A stretch of DNA of 64,000 nucleotides from Holothuria scabra (lineage: Eukaryota; Echinodermata; Holothuroidea; Aspidochirotida; Holothuriidae): positions 4,168,284 through 4,232,283 of the forward strand of contig CM074190.1 in the NCBI GenBank assembly GCA_037179385.1. The letters are read 5' to 3'. Every line of letters begins with the position of its first letter. Within the stretch, counting starts at the first letter, position 1. Positions 50,043 through 61,060 of the stretch are shown here, in pieces. The notes beneath the pieces are model-generated. The model worked only from the letters and a program-made list of their open reading frames with translations, had not been told where the DNA came from and did no database searches. Position numbers and translations under genes: made by a program.

Positions 50043-50688
50043 TCCTCACCGGTGTACCTCTTTTCTCTGGTCTAATAACGGCATGGTGAGAAATATAATG
50101 TATCGGACCTTTGTACTGTTCGATCTCCTTTTCTGTCAACTTCCTGTCAAACTTCATTTTCACCATTTCCATCATTTCTCTTTTGTATGCCTCTGCATGC
50201 TCTGGGTTCTTGCTCAATCTCTTCTCCGTGGCTCGGAGCGTTCTTTCCGCCTGTGACCTGTTATCAGGAAGAAGCTTAGCATCTTTCTTCCATGGATATG
50301 GAATTAGCCACTGTGTTCCAATCTTTTTGCAGGAATCACTGATTATCTTCCCTTCATCAGTCTCCAGCTTACTCCTTCCATTAGGCTTGCACTCACAAGG
50401 ACTTGAATTAACACCCATACTTTCAGATGTCCAAAAATCTGTTAAGTCAACTGGAGTGGAAAGCGTTACACGAAGAACGGAACTGTCCACATCTCTCTGC
50501 GTTGCGGATGACCCAAAAATTAACCAACCAAGTGTTGAGTTTCTTGCTACAAGATGACCGGCCTGTCTGATATCACCACAATGTAGGTGGGCATAGTCAA
50601 TACCAATAAGAATATGGACTGATCCATTGCTCCTTCTGACCTCACCTGGTTTCAAACCAAACACCTTTGATGTTTCTTCTACATTCAT
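50008..50688 (-). pseudogene. BEL/Pao pol: protease-RT linker and RT start
   Basis: A 226-codon frame holds the characteristic BEL block HILIGIDYAHLHCGDIRQAG, then HLVARNSTLGWLIFG, followed by the RT N-terminus (WKKDAKLLPDNRSQAERTLR; PIHYISHHAV; TPVRIVFNS). It ends in a stop at 50008, while RT continues one frame over from 50042, so a single-base indel near 50030 splits the polymerase. Between this frame and the protease frame (50689-50705) another small frame break occurs. Confidence 0.88.
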
Positions 50689-50705
50689 GTGTTTCAGTTC
50701 TTCAC

Positions 50706-51164
50706 TTACAGTATCCAGGGCATGCCAACAGCTGATATGGAGTACACTCCACGTTTGGTTAATGGTCTGACTTTCAATTGGTATCTTTTTGTCTGCATCT
50801 GCTCCTGTTCACTTCCTACTCTTGTAAACGTGATGTTTACATTTTTAACTTTCAAGTTCAGCTGCTCGGCCAAAGACTTTTTTATTAGACTTATCTGGGC
50901 ACCGGAGTCTAAAAGGAAGTTCCCTCTCTGTTTCACTCCCTTTGGACCCTCGACATCTACTTCTACCACTGGCAACAGTGCTTCACCCTTCAAATCAGCA
51001 TTCAGTGCCACACCCACGTTTCCACTGACAATATTTGCTGGAAGATGGAGTAAGGGGTGGTGAAACTGACCACACTGTGCTCCATTCACCATTTCTGAAC
51101 AAGCTCTCTTCCTTCTACAATTAGACATTCTGTGGTCTCTCCCAGCTTTCTTTAGGCAGCTGTA
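50706..51164 (-). pseudogene. BEL/Pao second Cys-His motif and aspartic protease
   Basis: After a stop that ends the preceding frame (51165), the same frame resumes with YSCLKKAGRDHRMSNC and CSEMVNGAQCGQFHHPLLH, the second Cys-His block typical of BEL polyproteins. The retroviral-type protease follows: LLDSGAQISLI with the catalytic Asp at 50907-50909. Such proteases work as dimers to process the polyprotein. The frame stops at 50706. The DSG triad itself is intact. Confidence 0.85.
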
Positions 51165-52414
51165 TCAGCCATGGTTGTCGTTTACACGCTGCAATCTTTG
51201 GTCTGGAGTCAGATTCAGGAAAGTTTGACACTGATCAGTCCAGTGGGCCGAGGATTCGCAGAGCAAACACTTGGAAAATTTCTTCGCATCACTCTCCTTA
51301 CCAACAACATGGACAGCAGCTGCTGACTTGCTGGTTTCACTTCTCACTGGTGCTGTTGCCCTGACACGAGATTTCATTTCACTAGTCAACCATTCAATAA
51401 GTATGGATAAACTTGCCTGCTTCTTTTCTCACTCTAAAAAACGAAACCATACTTTTCTATGGTCCATACTGAGTTTTCTTTCAATGAGGGCCAACATTTG
51501 GCAATTGTCCATGTCATGTGGCCTTCCTACCGCCTGCAATGTATTATAGCTGGTTCTTAATAGGTTAACCAGCTCACAGAACCTTGAGTCTTCACCTTCC
51601 TTTACAGCCTTGAACTTGTTCATGTCATTGATAATTGCATCAGCTATAAACCTTGGATCACCGTACACTGAATCTAAATATTCCTAGGCTGCATCATAGT
51701 CAGACCCTATGCCCCTTATCATGTCTAAGGGTTTCCCATATAAAGCTGACCTCAATATGGTAATTGACTCTCTCTTACTGTACCCTTTGCCCACCATGAA
51801 CATAAAATCTGACTTAAATATGGGAAAGTCTCTTAAATTCCCTCCAAACTTTGGCATCTTTGGTTTTCCATTTTGAAATGGGGAATATTCCTCTTCACTG
51901 CTTCTCCCTTATCTGACTCATGCCCTTGTGCCTGTGCGCCCAAATCAGGGCCCACTATTTCTTCAGTTACAATTGCATTGTTCTCATCTACTTCATTTGT
52001 CATGCACTGAATGCCATCACCCGTGTCATCATCTATAGGCCTTTTTTCATTTGTATCATTTGTGTCATCATCTGTAGGCCTATTTTCATTTGCATCATTT
52101 ACTGGTAAGCTAGGCCTCGTAACATTTTCTTTACAGTAATCACAAACCTTTATTTTAAGATTCAGAAAGGTTTGCTGGCATTCTTCCATCCATTTCTCTT
52201 GATTCTAAAACTCGTCGTCATCTTCAATGACAGAGGTGAAGGCATCATGCCTCTCACCTACCTCCTGGTGTGCACAACTTACTGCTTGAAATGCCTCTTC
52301 AACTTCTGATTTTGAACGGTTTTCATTCAGGAGGAACTGGACAGCTTTCTCAAGCCTGGTGAACTTCCCCTTTGCTGTTCTCCGCTTCAATTTGAGAGCA
52401 GCTTCTTCCGACAT
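51165..52414 (-). pseudogene. BEL/Pao gag, multiple stops and frameshifts
   Basis: Gag starts at 52414 with MSEEAALKLKRRTAKGKFTR, a Lys/Arg-rich start usual in BEL gag. An in-frame TAG at 52205-52207 interrupts it. It resumes at 52204 and includes an acidic Asp/Thr-rich tandem repeat (RPTDDDTND / RPIDDDTGD). A frameshift near 51850 leads into KFGGNLRDFPIFKSDF, the conserved gag domain. A TAG near 51688 precedes EYLDSVYGDPRFIADAI, and a TGA sits near 51430. The zinc knuckle CLLCESSAHWTDQC (C-x2-C-x4-H-x4-C, 51269-51228) is intact and would bind RNA for packaging. At least four lesions make it non-coding as it stands. Confidence 0.85.
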
Positions 52415-52466
52415 GCTTTCTTCAGACTTCAGAGCCCCAGGTCAGCTCACAGAAAATTGAATTTTA

Positions 52467-53029
52467 TGGATCACTGAAGCAAGAAAGTCAGCTTGGGAAC
52501 TGCTTTGGATTGTATAGACCGATTTATTCTGTAAATGTCTGTATCGGTTCAGTTTTATTCAATCTGTTATGATCAAACAAAGAAAATTTTACTAAGCTAA
52601 ATGATTAATGAAATACCCAAATTTATATCCTTAGCGACAGTCCCACATAACCCCTTGATTCTACTGTACTGTACAGCTCAACCTTAAATGAACATCAAAC
52701 ACCCCGTTGTCTATGCACACTTTGTACTGTACTTTTGCATAGACATAAATAACACAAGGTTCCTGGTTAGCAACAAACAATAACAGAGTTCTTAACATTC
52801 ATTGTCTCCCTTAATAGGAGCTCATCAGTCTTTAAACTGCATCAAACTTACTTTCATGGCAGAATCCCACGCTAAAAGTCGCAGATTAGCACTTCATTTA
52901 AAACAACATCAGCATTTACAGAGTCATTCAGTCAGTAAGTCTGTACATGCTGCTCTTACTGGGTAGCACCATGTTTTCAATGACTGGTGGTGCTGTTTCA
53001 AAATATTCAAACTTTTGCCCAGCAAAACA
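52467..53029 (-). repeat. BEL/Pao 5' LTR (563 bp)
   Basis: Starts TGGATCAC and ends AAAACA on the plus strand. Matches 47329-47898. Would contain the promoter for the minus-strand element, but I could not pick out a convincing TATA box by eye. Confidence 0.92.
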
Positions 53030-53034
53030 GTGAG

Positions 53035-53616
53035 GGTTTGCCAAAATAATATTATACAGATACTCACAAACATGCAATGACTAAAACCTCTCCTAAACGC
53101 AATACTCAATCATTATTGTTGCCATAAATTTTGATGCGGTAGCGGTACAGTTTGCAAAGGTCAACTTGATATGTCACCGACGGTTGGACCATATGCTGCA
53201 ACTGTGACAGATAACGAAACAGCATAGGGCCTAGGCCTACATGTTATACTGTGCCTAGCCTAGCCTGCGGGCAGACAAAATTTTTTCCATCCAGCTCATC
53301 ACTACGAAAAAGGCAGCCTAAGGGGTTGGCCGACACAGAGGCTACCTAAGCTAGGCCTAGCCTAGCCCTTTGATAAATGATCGTCAAAAGTTAGCTCTTA
53401 AATAATTTGCATGCAGTGTGTGTGGATCAACAAAGTTCCTAAACTTATGCCCTGAAATATGGCGAAAGACTTGTAAGGTAAGAAATTTTGGACTTATCAT
53501 TGCCGTATAAACACATACCCAAATGGATATAGTTACGATGCGTGGAATGACTCTCGATGTTTTCAGATTCCATATTTATCAAGTTATCCCTAAGATTAAC
53601 ATGACATGATTTCATG
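53035..53616. repeat. AGGCCTA-rich tract, right part, and unassigned DNA
   Basis: CCTAGGCCTA and TAGCCTAGCC words at about 53226-53370 continue the tract seen left of the BEL/Pao insertion. Nothing else recognisable. Confidence 0.55.
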
Positions 53617-53947
53617 ATCTAAAGAATAAGTTTTTAGTAATACAGTTATGTCTACATACTGTATGCACAAATTTCAACCACAAAAATATTCTTTTGTCTC
53701 AAATCAATCCCTTAAACTTCGTATTTTGGCGAGAGAAATTTTTTCTGAAGCAGAATTCACTCCATCAGATTTTTTTTAGATTTAGATTTAATAATCTAAA
53801 GAATAAGTTTTTATGAATACAGTTATGTCTACATAATGTATGTACAAATTTCAACCACAAAAATATTCTTTTGTCTCAAATCAATTGCTCAAACTTTGTA
53901 TTTTGGCAAGAGAAATTTTTTCTGAAGCAAAATTCACTCCATCAGGT
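53617..53947. repeat. Tandem duplication, period 177 bp, two copies
   Basis: ATCTAAAGAATAAGTTTTT at 53617 recurs at 53794. About 153 bp of each copy match with roughly ten differences, ending TTCACTCCATCAG. A TTTAGATTTAGATTTA spacer separates them. Confidence 0.85.
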
Positions 53948-54163
53948 TAAAGATCGTACACATTCTTTCACAGGTGTATTTCATGTTGTGTGCACAAAAA
54001 AATCCTCTTTTCTCTTACTTCCATCCTATTACCAACTTAAACACTAAAATGATTCCTATTTTTATATTGCCTGTAATTTTTTATTGCTATTTGAACTATT
54101 TGCAAGATTTTTATGCATGATGCATTAGAAAATGTTAACGTGTCACTATCACGAACAGACAAC

Positions 54164-55868
54164 TAGGGCTGTGCATTTTCGGTTAATTCACTATCCGTTT
54201 AACCGATTTTATTAACCGGCGGTTAACCGTTTAACCGAAAATGACCAAATGTTCACACAACAACAGAAAGTCAACATTTCCAAAGAGCGCCATCACTTTT
54301 GTACAGGAAAGTACAAGTCTAAAAATGGCGCCGTAAGTCATGTTCGCCCATGTAAGCATGTGGCAAAAATGTTGGTATTTTGCGCTGAGTTTATATCCTA
54401 TTTTCACAGTAAAAACCCATCCCGCATTTACTGAAGCTTTCTTCAGACCATGTGCACTTTTTAAAATTCCACCAACAGTTGTATTCCCGTCTGACTGTAT
54501 GTTATATTGTCGGTTATTTCATGAAACACTCCCACACCGCTGTTTTGATGCAGCTTGCTTGCGATGCAGTGTTCAGTACATGTACAGCGCTCATGTGTTT
54601 GTCATACTGTAGTAGCGATCTGTACAATTGCACTGTAAACGGCCCACCAGCCGCAGACAGCACAACCAAGCCCTATTATCCTGCATAAATTAAGGAATTC
54701 CCAGCACTCCTACCGTAAAATTATTTACAGTAGGACTTATGGAATGATATCATATGACGTCGTTACGAACGAAAACAATAACACACTTGTTCCCCGTATG
54801 CAGTAGACTTGCGTGCGTATCCGTTTTTACCACTAAACAAGGGACCATGTTTTGCTCGATGACATCATATGCACACGATCTGTTGCAAAATTTGAATTGC
54901 CTCTGCATTGTGATTGGTTCAAATATGTTGATTCTGAGCCAGCCAATCACAACTCGCGCCATCGCCTATGGGATTTAGTGTGTGAAAATACCAGACTTCC
55001 GCACAAATTTCCCCTTTGAGTTTGCGTTATGATGATCGCACTTCGGAGGCTTAACATAGCTGGCATGTGCAGCCGGCCAAGCCCCGTGCTAAATTCACCA
55101 AGAAACGGCAGTACAAATCTCTGCGTACTTGGATTTTTCGGGGGTCTGACTGAAGTGTATTTCATTTGCTGATTATTTTGAAACAAGACGGTAAGGTTTG
55201 GACAAGAAGTGGCAAAAATACGGGGATATTAATATCAAGAAGGAACCATAAGATAATGCTAATCAAGTCCATTTTTTGCTGTCCAAGACCGCTAAAAATT
55301 AGATCGTTATTTTTAACATGCATCGTAGGGTTGACTTCTACAGTACAGTACATTATCGCAGCTACAACCCAGTTGCTTCAACGAACTGCGTATGCTTATT
55401 CTTTAAAGTCAACAAGGAATGTTCCATTTTATATATTGGGCAAACAACAAAATGGCGGGAATTATCTGGTGCTTACAATCGTATTTTTACGGGTTAAATT
55501 TTTTCTAAATACTGCTAAGTAGCAGTGTTAGTACTAACAATGAAAAATAACGAAAGTAACAATGGGTGCGCCACTTGTCACTCATCATAATGTACTGAAT
55601 TCGGGGAGCTGCCGCGGAATTAATCAGTTCAATCGAACGGCCGATTTTAAAACTCTTTTTACAGTTATTGTTTGAGCGATAATTTGTGAGAAACTGACAC
55701 TGTTTGTTGCGCGATGTTTGTGTAACAGTTTACTACAGTAACAAAGCCACGCCACGGCGACTGAGTTAGTGGCAATACAAAAACGGTTAATCTTTGAAGA
55801 GGAATCACGCACGAGTAACCGACGAGTCGGTCGGTTAACCGGTTAACCGATTAACCGTCACAGCCCTA
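54164..55868. mobile_element. Non-autonomous hAT-type element 1, 1,705 bp
   Basis: Ends TAGGGCTGTG and its reverse complement, followed on both sides by subterminal CGGTTAACCG-type repeats (54180-54240 and 55815-55858). A perfect 8-bp duplication CAGACAAC flanks it (54156-54163 and 55869-55876). The interior lacks a transposase, although a short conserved frame with AKFTKKRQYKSLRTWIFRGS (about 55089-55149) is shared with element 2. Subterminal repeats in hAT elements usually bind transposase. The right end lies about 77 bp before the splice acceptor of the RRM exon. Confidence 0.88.
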
Positions 55869-55953
55869 CAGACAACCTAATTGAATTTGATAAAATACTG
55901 CGTACTGTAGTTTATGTTAACCTTTATGCATTTTTCTAACTTCTGAATTACAG

Positions 55954-56068
55954 TGATCTACAGGAAAGATGTCATCCTCTGGTAAACTCTTTGTTGGGAA
56001 TCTGGCTTACAAAACAGATGAACAAACTTTAAGGAATGCTTTTGAAAGATTTGGCAGTGTTGTTAGCG
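55954..56068 (+). CDS. First coding exon of an RRM RNA-binding protein (CIRBP/RBM3-like)
   Basis: ATG at 55969 opens a 33-codon exon reading MSSSGKLFVGNLAYKTDEQT, then LRNAFERFGSVVS. KLFVGNL is the RNP2 motif on the first strand of an RRM. The following residues match helix 1 (TDEQTLRNAFERFG), very close in layout to cold-inducible and glycine-rich RNA-binding proteins. The exon has splice signals: CTAAC branch-like sequence (55936-55940), TTACAG acceptor at 55953 (an alternative CTACAG at 55963), and a phase-1 donor G|GTGAGA at 56068/56069. The start codon lies 15 bases into the exon, so at least one non-coding upstream exon is expected. The rest of the RRM (RNP1 and beyond) is not in the remaining 7.9 kb, implying a long first coding intron. 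The domain call is firm; the exact family member is not. Confidence 0.82.
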
Positions 56069-56445
56069 GTGAGATATTTTATGTACATGTATGATTTAAG
56101 TTTTCTTTTTCAGCATACAGTAGCTTGGAGTAATTGTCTGTCAAAAGAAATTTTTATACTGTGCTTAATTTTGAAAGTTGCATAAGATCGATCAGAGTTA
56201 TCTGTAGAAAATGGTAAACTCAAAAGTGAGTGTATAAAAAATTAATAGGCAACCATTGTGTTTATGCCAGAGGTGGTATCTCCGCCAGAGGGCGGGGTAA
56301 GGGGGATTTGTCCCCCTCTCCAGAAGACATGGGATAAAATCCCCCTTTCCATTTCCTTAAAAATTAGATAATTGTCAATATCTTAGTTTCTTACTTAAAA
56401 AAGAAGACACTTTTGCAGCAAAATCCTCCTATACCCGATCCTAAC

Positions 56446-56636
56446 TTAAAGGGACAATCCTCTCACCCCAAACTACACTTCTAGAATAGGGTAACAGAAA
56501 CTCTCAATTGGCTCAGCTTTTTGATAAAATGAGATTGTGTCTGAATGAGGGTGAATTTCAGACAATTGTGGGAGGGGCTCAATTAAGAAGGTTGGGAGAA
56601 TTGGTACTGTTTGGGATGAGAAAACTGGGCCTTTAA
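56446..56636. mobile_element. TTAA-bounded MITE (AAGG..CAATCCTCTCACCC family), copy B
   Basis: TTAA at 56446-56449 and 56633-56636. Ends AAGGGACAATCCTCTCACCC and (reverse complement) AAGGCCCAGTTTTCTCATCC. It is a 191-bp relative of 36948-37254, with an internal deletion or shorter form. It sits in the intron following the RRM exon. Confidence 0.72.
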
Positions 56637-56715
56637 GAATTTATAATTTGGGTTGTAATAAATCCCCTGTCCCTCCCTTTGTGTTTCTGCAGAATCCCTG
56701 AAAGTGCAATGCTTA

Positions 56716-59072
56716 TAGGGCTGTGCATTTTCAGTTGATTTACTTTCCATTTAACCCATTTTATTTACCAGCAGTTAACTGATTAACCAAAAATGACGTC
56801 ATGTTTTGAACTTAAAAAAAAAAATCAACATTTCCAAAGAGCACCATCACTTTTATACAGTAAAGGACAAGTCTAAAAATGGTGTCTTAAATCATGTTAG
56901 CCGATGTTAGTATGTGGCAAAACTGTTGGTATTTTACATTGAGTTTATATCATCTTTTCACAGTAAAAGCCCATCCTGCATTTACTGAAGCTTTCTTCAG
57001 ACCATGTGCACTTTTTAACATTCCTGATCCTGTGTAGTATCCTCACTTACAAAACCTGACAATTCATGAAACACTCCGACACAGCTGTTTTGTTGCAGCT
57101 TGCTTGCGATGCAGTGTTCAATACATGTACAGCGCTCACATGTTTGTCATGGTAGCGATCTGTACAATTACACTGTAAACAGCCAGCCGGTCACAAACAG
57201 CAGAACCAAGGGCTACTGTATTATCCTGCATAAATTAAGGAATTCTCAGCATTCCTATGGTAAAGTTATTTACAGTAGGACTCGTGGAATTCTATCATAT
57301 GACGTCATAAGGAACGAAAACGATGCAGGAGGTCCCATGCGTGCAGTAGACGTACCTACCTATCCATTTTTAACACTAAACAAGGGATCATGTTTTGCTC
57401 AGTAACATCATATGCATCCGATCTATTGCAAATTTTGAAGTGCCTCTGCATTGTGATTGGTTCAATTGCGTTGATACTGAGCCAGCCAATCACAACTCAC
57501 GCTATCGCCTATGGGATTTAGTGTGTGAAAAAACTAGGCCTGGAAAAGAATTTCCCCATTGAGATTTTTTTAACAATAGCACTCCCCATGCTATAGAGGA
57601 ATTCAATTAGTGCTCATGTTTAGTGGCTGGAGGCTGCCATTAGTGGGGTCTATCAGCCTTAAATCATCTTTATTTATTGTTTACATGAGTTTTAATTTTA
57701 AACCCTCACATTCAGTGAAACAGAAGGGATTAAGATACAATTTAGTGTACAACCATCCATGAAACAGGTAAGCAAAGAAACTGAAAGATTTAAAAGGTGA
57801 TACACCCCAGCTATGGCTGACTAAAATCTGACCATCACTTGCTGTCCGGATTCATGTATAGCTGGCCAGCGCAGCCAGCCAAGCCCCTTGCTAAATTCAC
57901 CAAGAAACGGCATTACAAATCTCTGCATAAGTGGATTTTTCGGGGATCTGACTTAAGTGCATTTCATTTGTTGATTCTTTTTAAACAAGAGGTAAAGTTT
58001 GGACAAGAAGTGCCAAAAAATACTTGGATATTTATATCAGAAAGGAACCATAAGATATGTTAATTGAGTGCAATTGTTTTGCTGCCCAGAACCGCTAAGA
58101 TAAGGTAGGCCTAGTTGCGTATTTTTACATGCATCGTTAGTCTGGGCTTCTACAGTACAGTACAGTATCGCAACTACATCCCAGTCTGTACATAGCTCAA
58201 CCAGCCAACAAACTGCATATGCCTATTCTTAAAAATCAATATGGACTGTTCCATTTTCATATGATATTGGTTAAACAACAAAATGGGGGGAATAATCTGA
58301 CACTTACGATCATATTTTTACGGGTCAAATTTTTTCTAAATACCGCTACTAACAATGAAAAATGATGAAATCTTTTAGAGGTGCAGCATGATAAAATATG
58401 TCAGTTATCTACAGTGGGGAGGTTTATTCAGATATACTGTTTTGCCCTAATTATGGTCTCGCTGAGATTTTATTGCCATAAAAGTACAAAGCTTGGTAAT
58501 TTGTTCATAGCAGCATTATGCACTTTGGTTACACCTCCCTGCTTTTCTTGTGGGTTTTGAAGGCAAGTTGATTGTTGAAAGGCTCCTTGCAAGATAAGTA
58601 CGACGGGCCTCTTAACGCAATGGGACTTTTGGCAAGAAGAATCACAGCTCATTGTGCGAGCTGATTGATAAGCAAGACAAAGCTACATACGAATGCAGGG
58701 TAGGATCAAAAGCTTTCGACGATCAGTTCATCATATCTTTTTATCATTTTGTGTGGCAAGATTAGCAACTGTTGTGCAATTTTAAGCCCAGGGGCCCGTT
58801 CCACAAAGAGTTACGCACGATCTTAAGTTTGATTTACTGTTGACTTAAATATGGGGAATCAAACTTAAGATCGTGCGTAACTCTTTGTGGAATGGGCCCC
58901 AGATCTTTGTAGTTTATGGTACAAACTGCTTAAGTGAACACAGCGGAAATTGTGGCACTGAACAATTTGAATTATGAGGATACAAAAACGGTTAAGTGTT
59001 TAGAGAAACGGCGACTGTGTAACCGATTGATTGGTCGGTTAACCAGTTAAATGAATAACCGTCGCAGCCCTA
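56716..59072. mobile_element. Non-autonomous hAT-type element 2, 2,357 bp
   Basis: Same family as 54164-55868: left end TAGGGCTGTGCATTTT, right end GCAGCCCTA, and a perfect 8-bp duplication AATGCTTA (56708-56715 and 59073-59080). Internal sequence matches element 1 in order but is diverged and about 650 bp longer, in part because another small element is nested at 58791-58900. The shared AKFTKKRHYKSL..WIFRGSD frame is at about 57889-57951. No transposase. It lies in the intron after the RRM exon. Confidence 0.87.
58791..58900. mobile_element. Near-perfect palindromic fold-back element, 110 bp
   Basis: Arms of about 44 nt (58791-58834 and 58857-58900) are reverse complements with one mismatch, around a ~22-nt loop. 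The outer sequence is GGGGCCCGTTCCACAAAGAG. CAG occurs just outside or within both ends (CAG|GGGCCC and GGGCCC|CAG), a possible 3-bp duplication. It is nested inside hAT element 2, so it inserted later. It would form a strong hairpin if transcribed. Confidence 0.8.
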
Positions 59073-59080
59073 AATGCTTA

Positions 59081-61060
59081 TGTCATTGAATGAGTTGTTA
59101 AACATGAAGATATGTTACTTTTATATTGTAAAACAACGTTGAGCACAAATAACACAGAAATCCTTTTTATTAGCTATGAAATGGCACTATTTGATAAGTT
59201 GTTTGGAAAAAATTACCAAAATTGTGCAATATTGCCACCATTTTGGATTTATACAAATGATAGTTCATAGAGCACTTGTTTCCACTTGAATAGACCTACT
59301 GTACTCCCTTAGTCAAGAGACAACGAGAATAGAATACAGTATGTGTAAGTTTCAGCAGCATTCATTTTGTAATATACAAATTGTAGGCTTTAATAGTTTT
59401 GACTTTGAGGAGCCTTTCATGCAAAAATGTTTTTATGTGATGTACCTAAACTAGCTGATAGTACTCAATTTTTGTTTCCCAATTTGGTACAGACCACCTT
59501 ATCTGGACTGAGGTGCAAGGACATGTTCTGTACTGCCAGCTTGTGGTACAGTAGGCAGCATGACAGTACAGTGTAAAGCTGTTTGTTGTGCATTCAAACA
59601 GCTATGTTGTAATTTGTAAACTGCAGTGAGCTTTATTATGCATGCAGTGAGCTGCTATTTAGAATAGCTCCAAAGTCTGTCACAGCTCCTTGGTTTGACT
59701 GCATTGAATACCTGAATAATACACAGGCATGGTTGCTATTTTTAAAAAAAAAAAAAATAAAAATCATATAAACTGGATTTTTATGATTGTATTAGATTTT
59801 CTTTATTTTGTAAATTTTACAGTGTCACAATATTTCCTAGATGTAAGCACATACCCCTTAACCTACAAAGTTAAAATTTTCAATATCTCCAAATATGTAG
59901 GTCTATCATTTGCCAAAAGAAAATAGAAAAAAGAATAATGACATAGCCTATTAGTGTATGCCCCCAAAATACCAGTCAACCCATCCATTGTTTGTAAAAA
60001 TATGGAACACATAGTTAAAGTATTGTCCTCTCAGGAGATGATGTTGTGCATATAAAGACAAGGATTTCAAATGTAGAAAATTTGGAGAACACCACAGTAT
60101 TTTCTCAAATTATGAAAACACTAACTAAAAAATTTAATATGATACATACCAATGATCTTTTGAGAATAGCATTGAGTAAGCTGTAGGCATATGTTGTACA
60201 AGGTACGTACAAGGTGCGTGGGCTGTATACAGGCCTTGAGTTTTAAGATCTTCCAGGTGTGCTACAAATGGCACTCCTCAGAAAACGAAGAGGTGTGTTT
60301 GGTGTGCTGTTTTATTGAACTAAAAATAGTGCCCCTTGTTTGTCTAGGTGTGTAAAAAAATTATACTCCTCTCAGTGATTTGAGGTGAGTGGTGGTTTGC
60401 AATTTCACTTGCACGACTCAAAATCCAACACCTGTGTGTAGGTACACTCTTCAATCAATTATCAGTCCTTTGACATGGTAAGATTTCATTGGGTTGACCA
60501 TAATTTTTTCCAATGACACACTTTACGTCAGTGTCTGATTTTAATCATTCTATTAGAAAAATTTTTCTTAAGTTGTGGTCAGTTAGTTAATTAGAGTTTT
60601 ATGGCCCAGTTTAAAACCTTTTGGTTCAAGTTGAGCTGGCCTCGGCCTTTTTTCCAGTTGTGGTGCATTTGCTTGCTTTCCCTACTCCATTGCTTAATGT
60701 GGTCAGATCAGATGTATAAATGATGTTTGATCCTTTGCCAAATGCAGGCAAGGAATCTATGTGGTGGTGATGTGGTGTGTGTGTGTGTTTGTGCATTTAT
60801 GGCAATCATTGTAATTGTGATATCTTGAGTTAGTAAAGACCAACCCTTTTCATGTTTTGCATTTACTTTTCCGTATTGGGAAAAAGAATGCTATTGTTTT
60901 TGGCAAAGGTCAAAGTCCAACCCCTTGTAATAGTGATATTTGAAGATAGGAGTGATGCAAACTTTTCATGTTTGGTATGTAGCTCTGTTCTGTTGAGGGG
61001 AGGAACAGTTTTGTTTTGGGGAGAGGTCAAAGTCTTCCAAAGCTACCAAAGTTTAAAATC
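59081..61060. other. Intronic DNA, no exon recognised
   Basis: Presumed intron of the RRM gene. A (TG)n run occurs near 60774-60791, and the 60600-60790 block resembles 61530-61690 (both contain a GCAGGCAAG..ATCTATG..TGGTGATGT word before a TG run). No RRM continuation was found. Confidence 0.45.

Larger units (their letters stand above)
47329..53029 (-). mobile_element. Complete but defective BEL/Pao LTR retrotransposon
   Basis: A 5,701-bp insertion flanked by a 5-bp duplication GTGAG (47324-47328 and 53030-53034). LTRs begin TG and end CA. The gag, protease, RT, RNase H and integrase order (no env seen) and the protein motifs fit BEL/Pao. Transcription runs on the minus strand, so the 5' LTR is at the high coordinate. 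LTRs differ by about 15 substitutions and two small indels (~97% identity by eye), pointing to a moderately old insertion. Gag has several stops and frameshifts, RT lacks its YMDD segment, and integrase has lost its first catalytic Asp. No TGG-type primer site adjoins the 5' LTR. It could move only with help from another copy, and its damaged integrase would have to be supplied in trans. Confidence 0.93.

Noticed and set aside
52440..52466. tRNA primer-binding site next to the BEL/Pao 5' LTR
   Set aside because: Bases after the LTR on the minus strand (TAAAATTCAATTTTC) do not start with TGG or match a tRNA 3' end I know.
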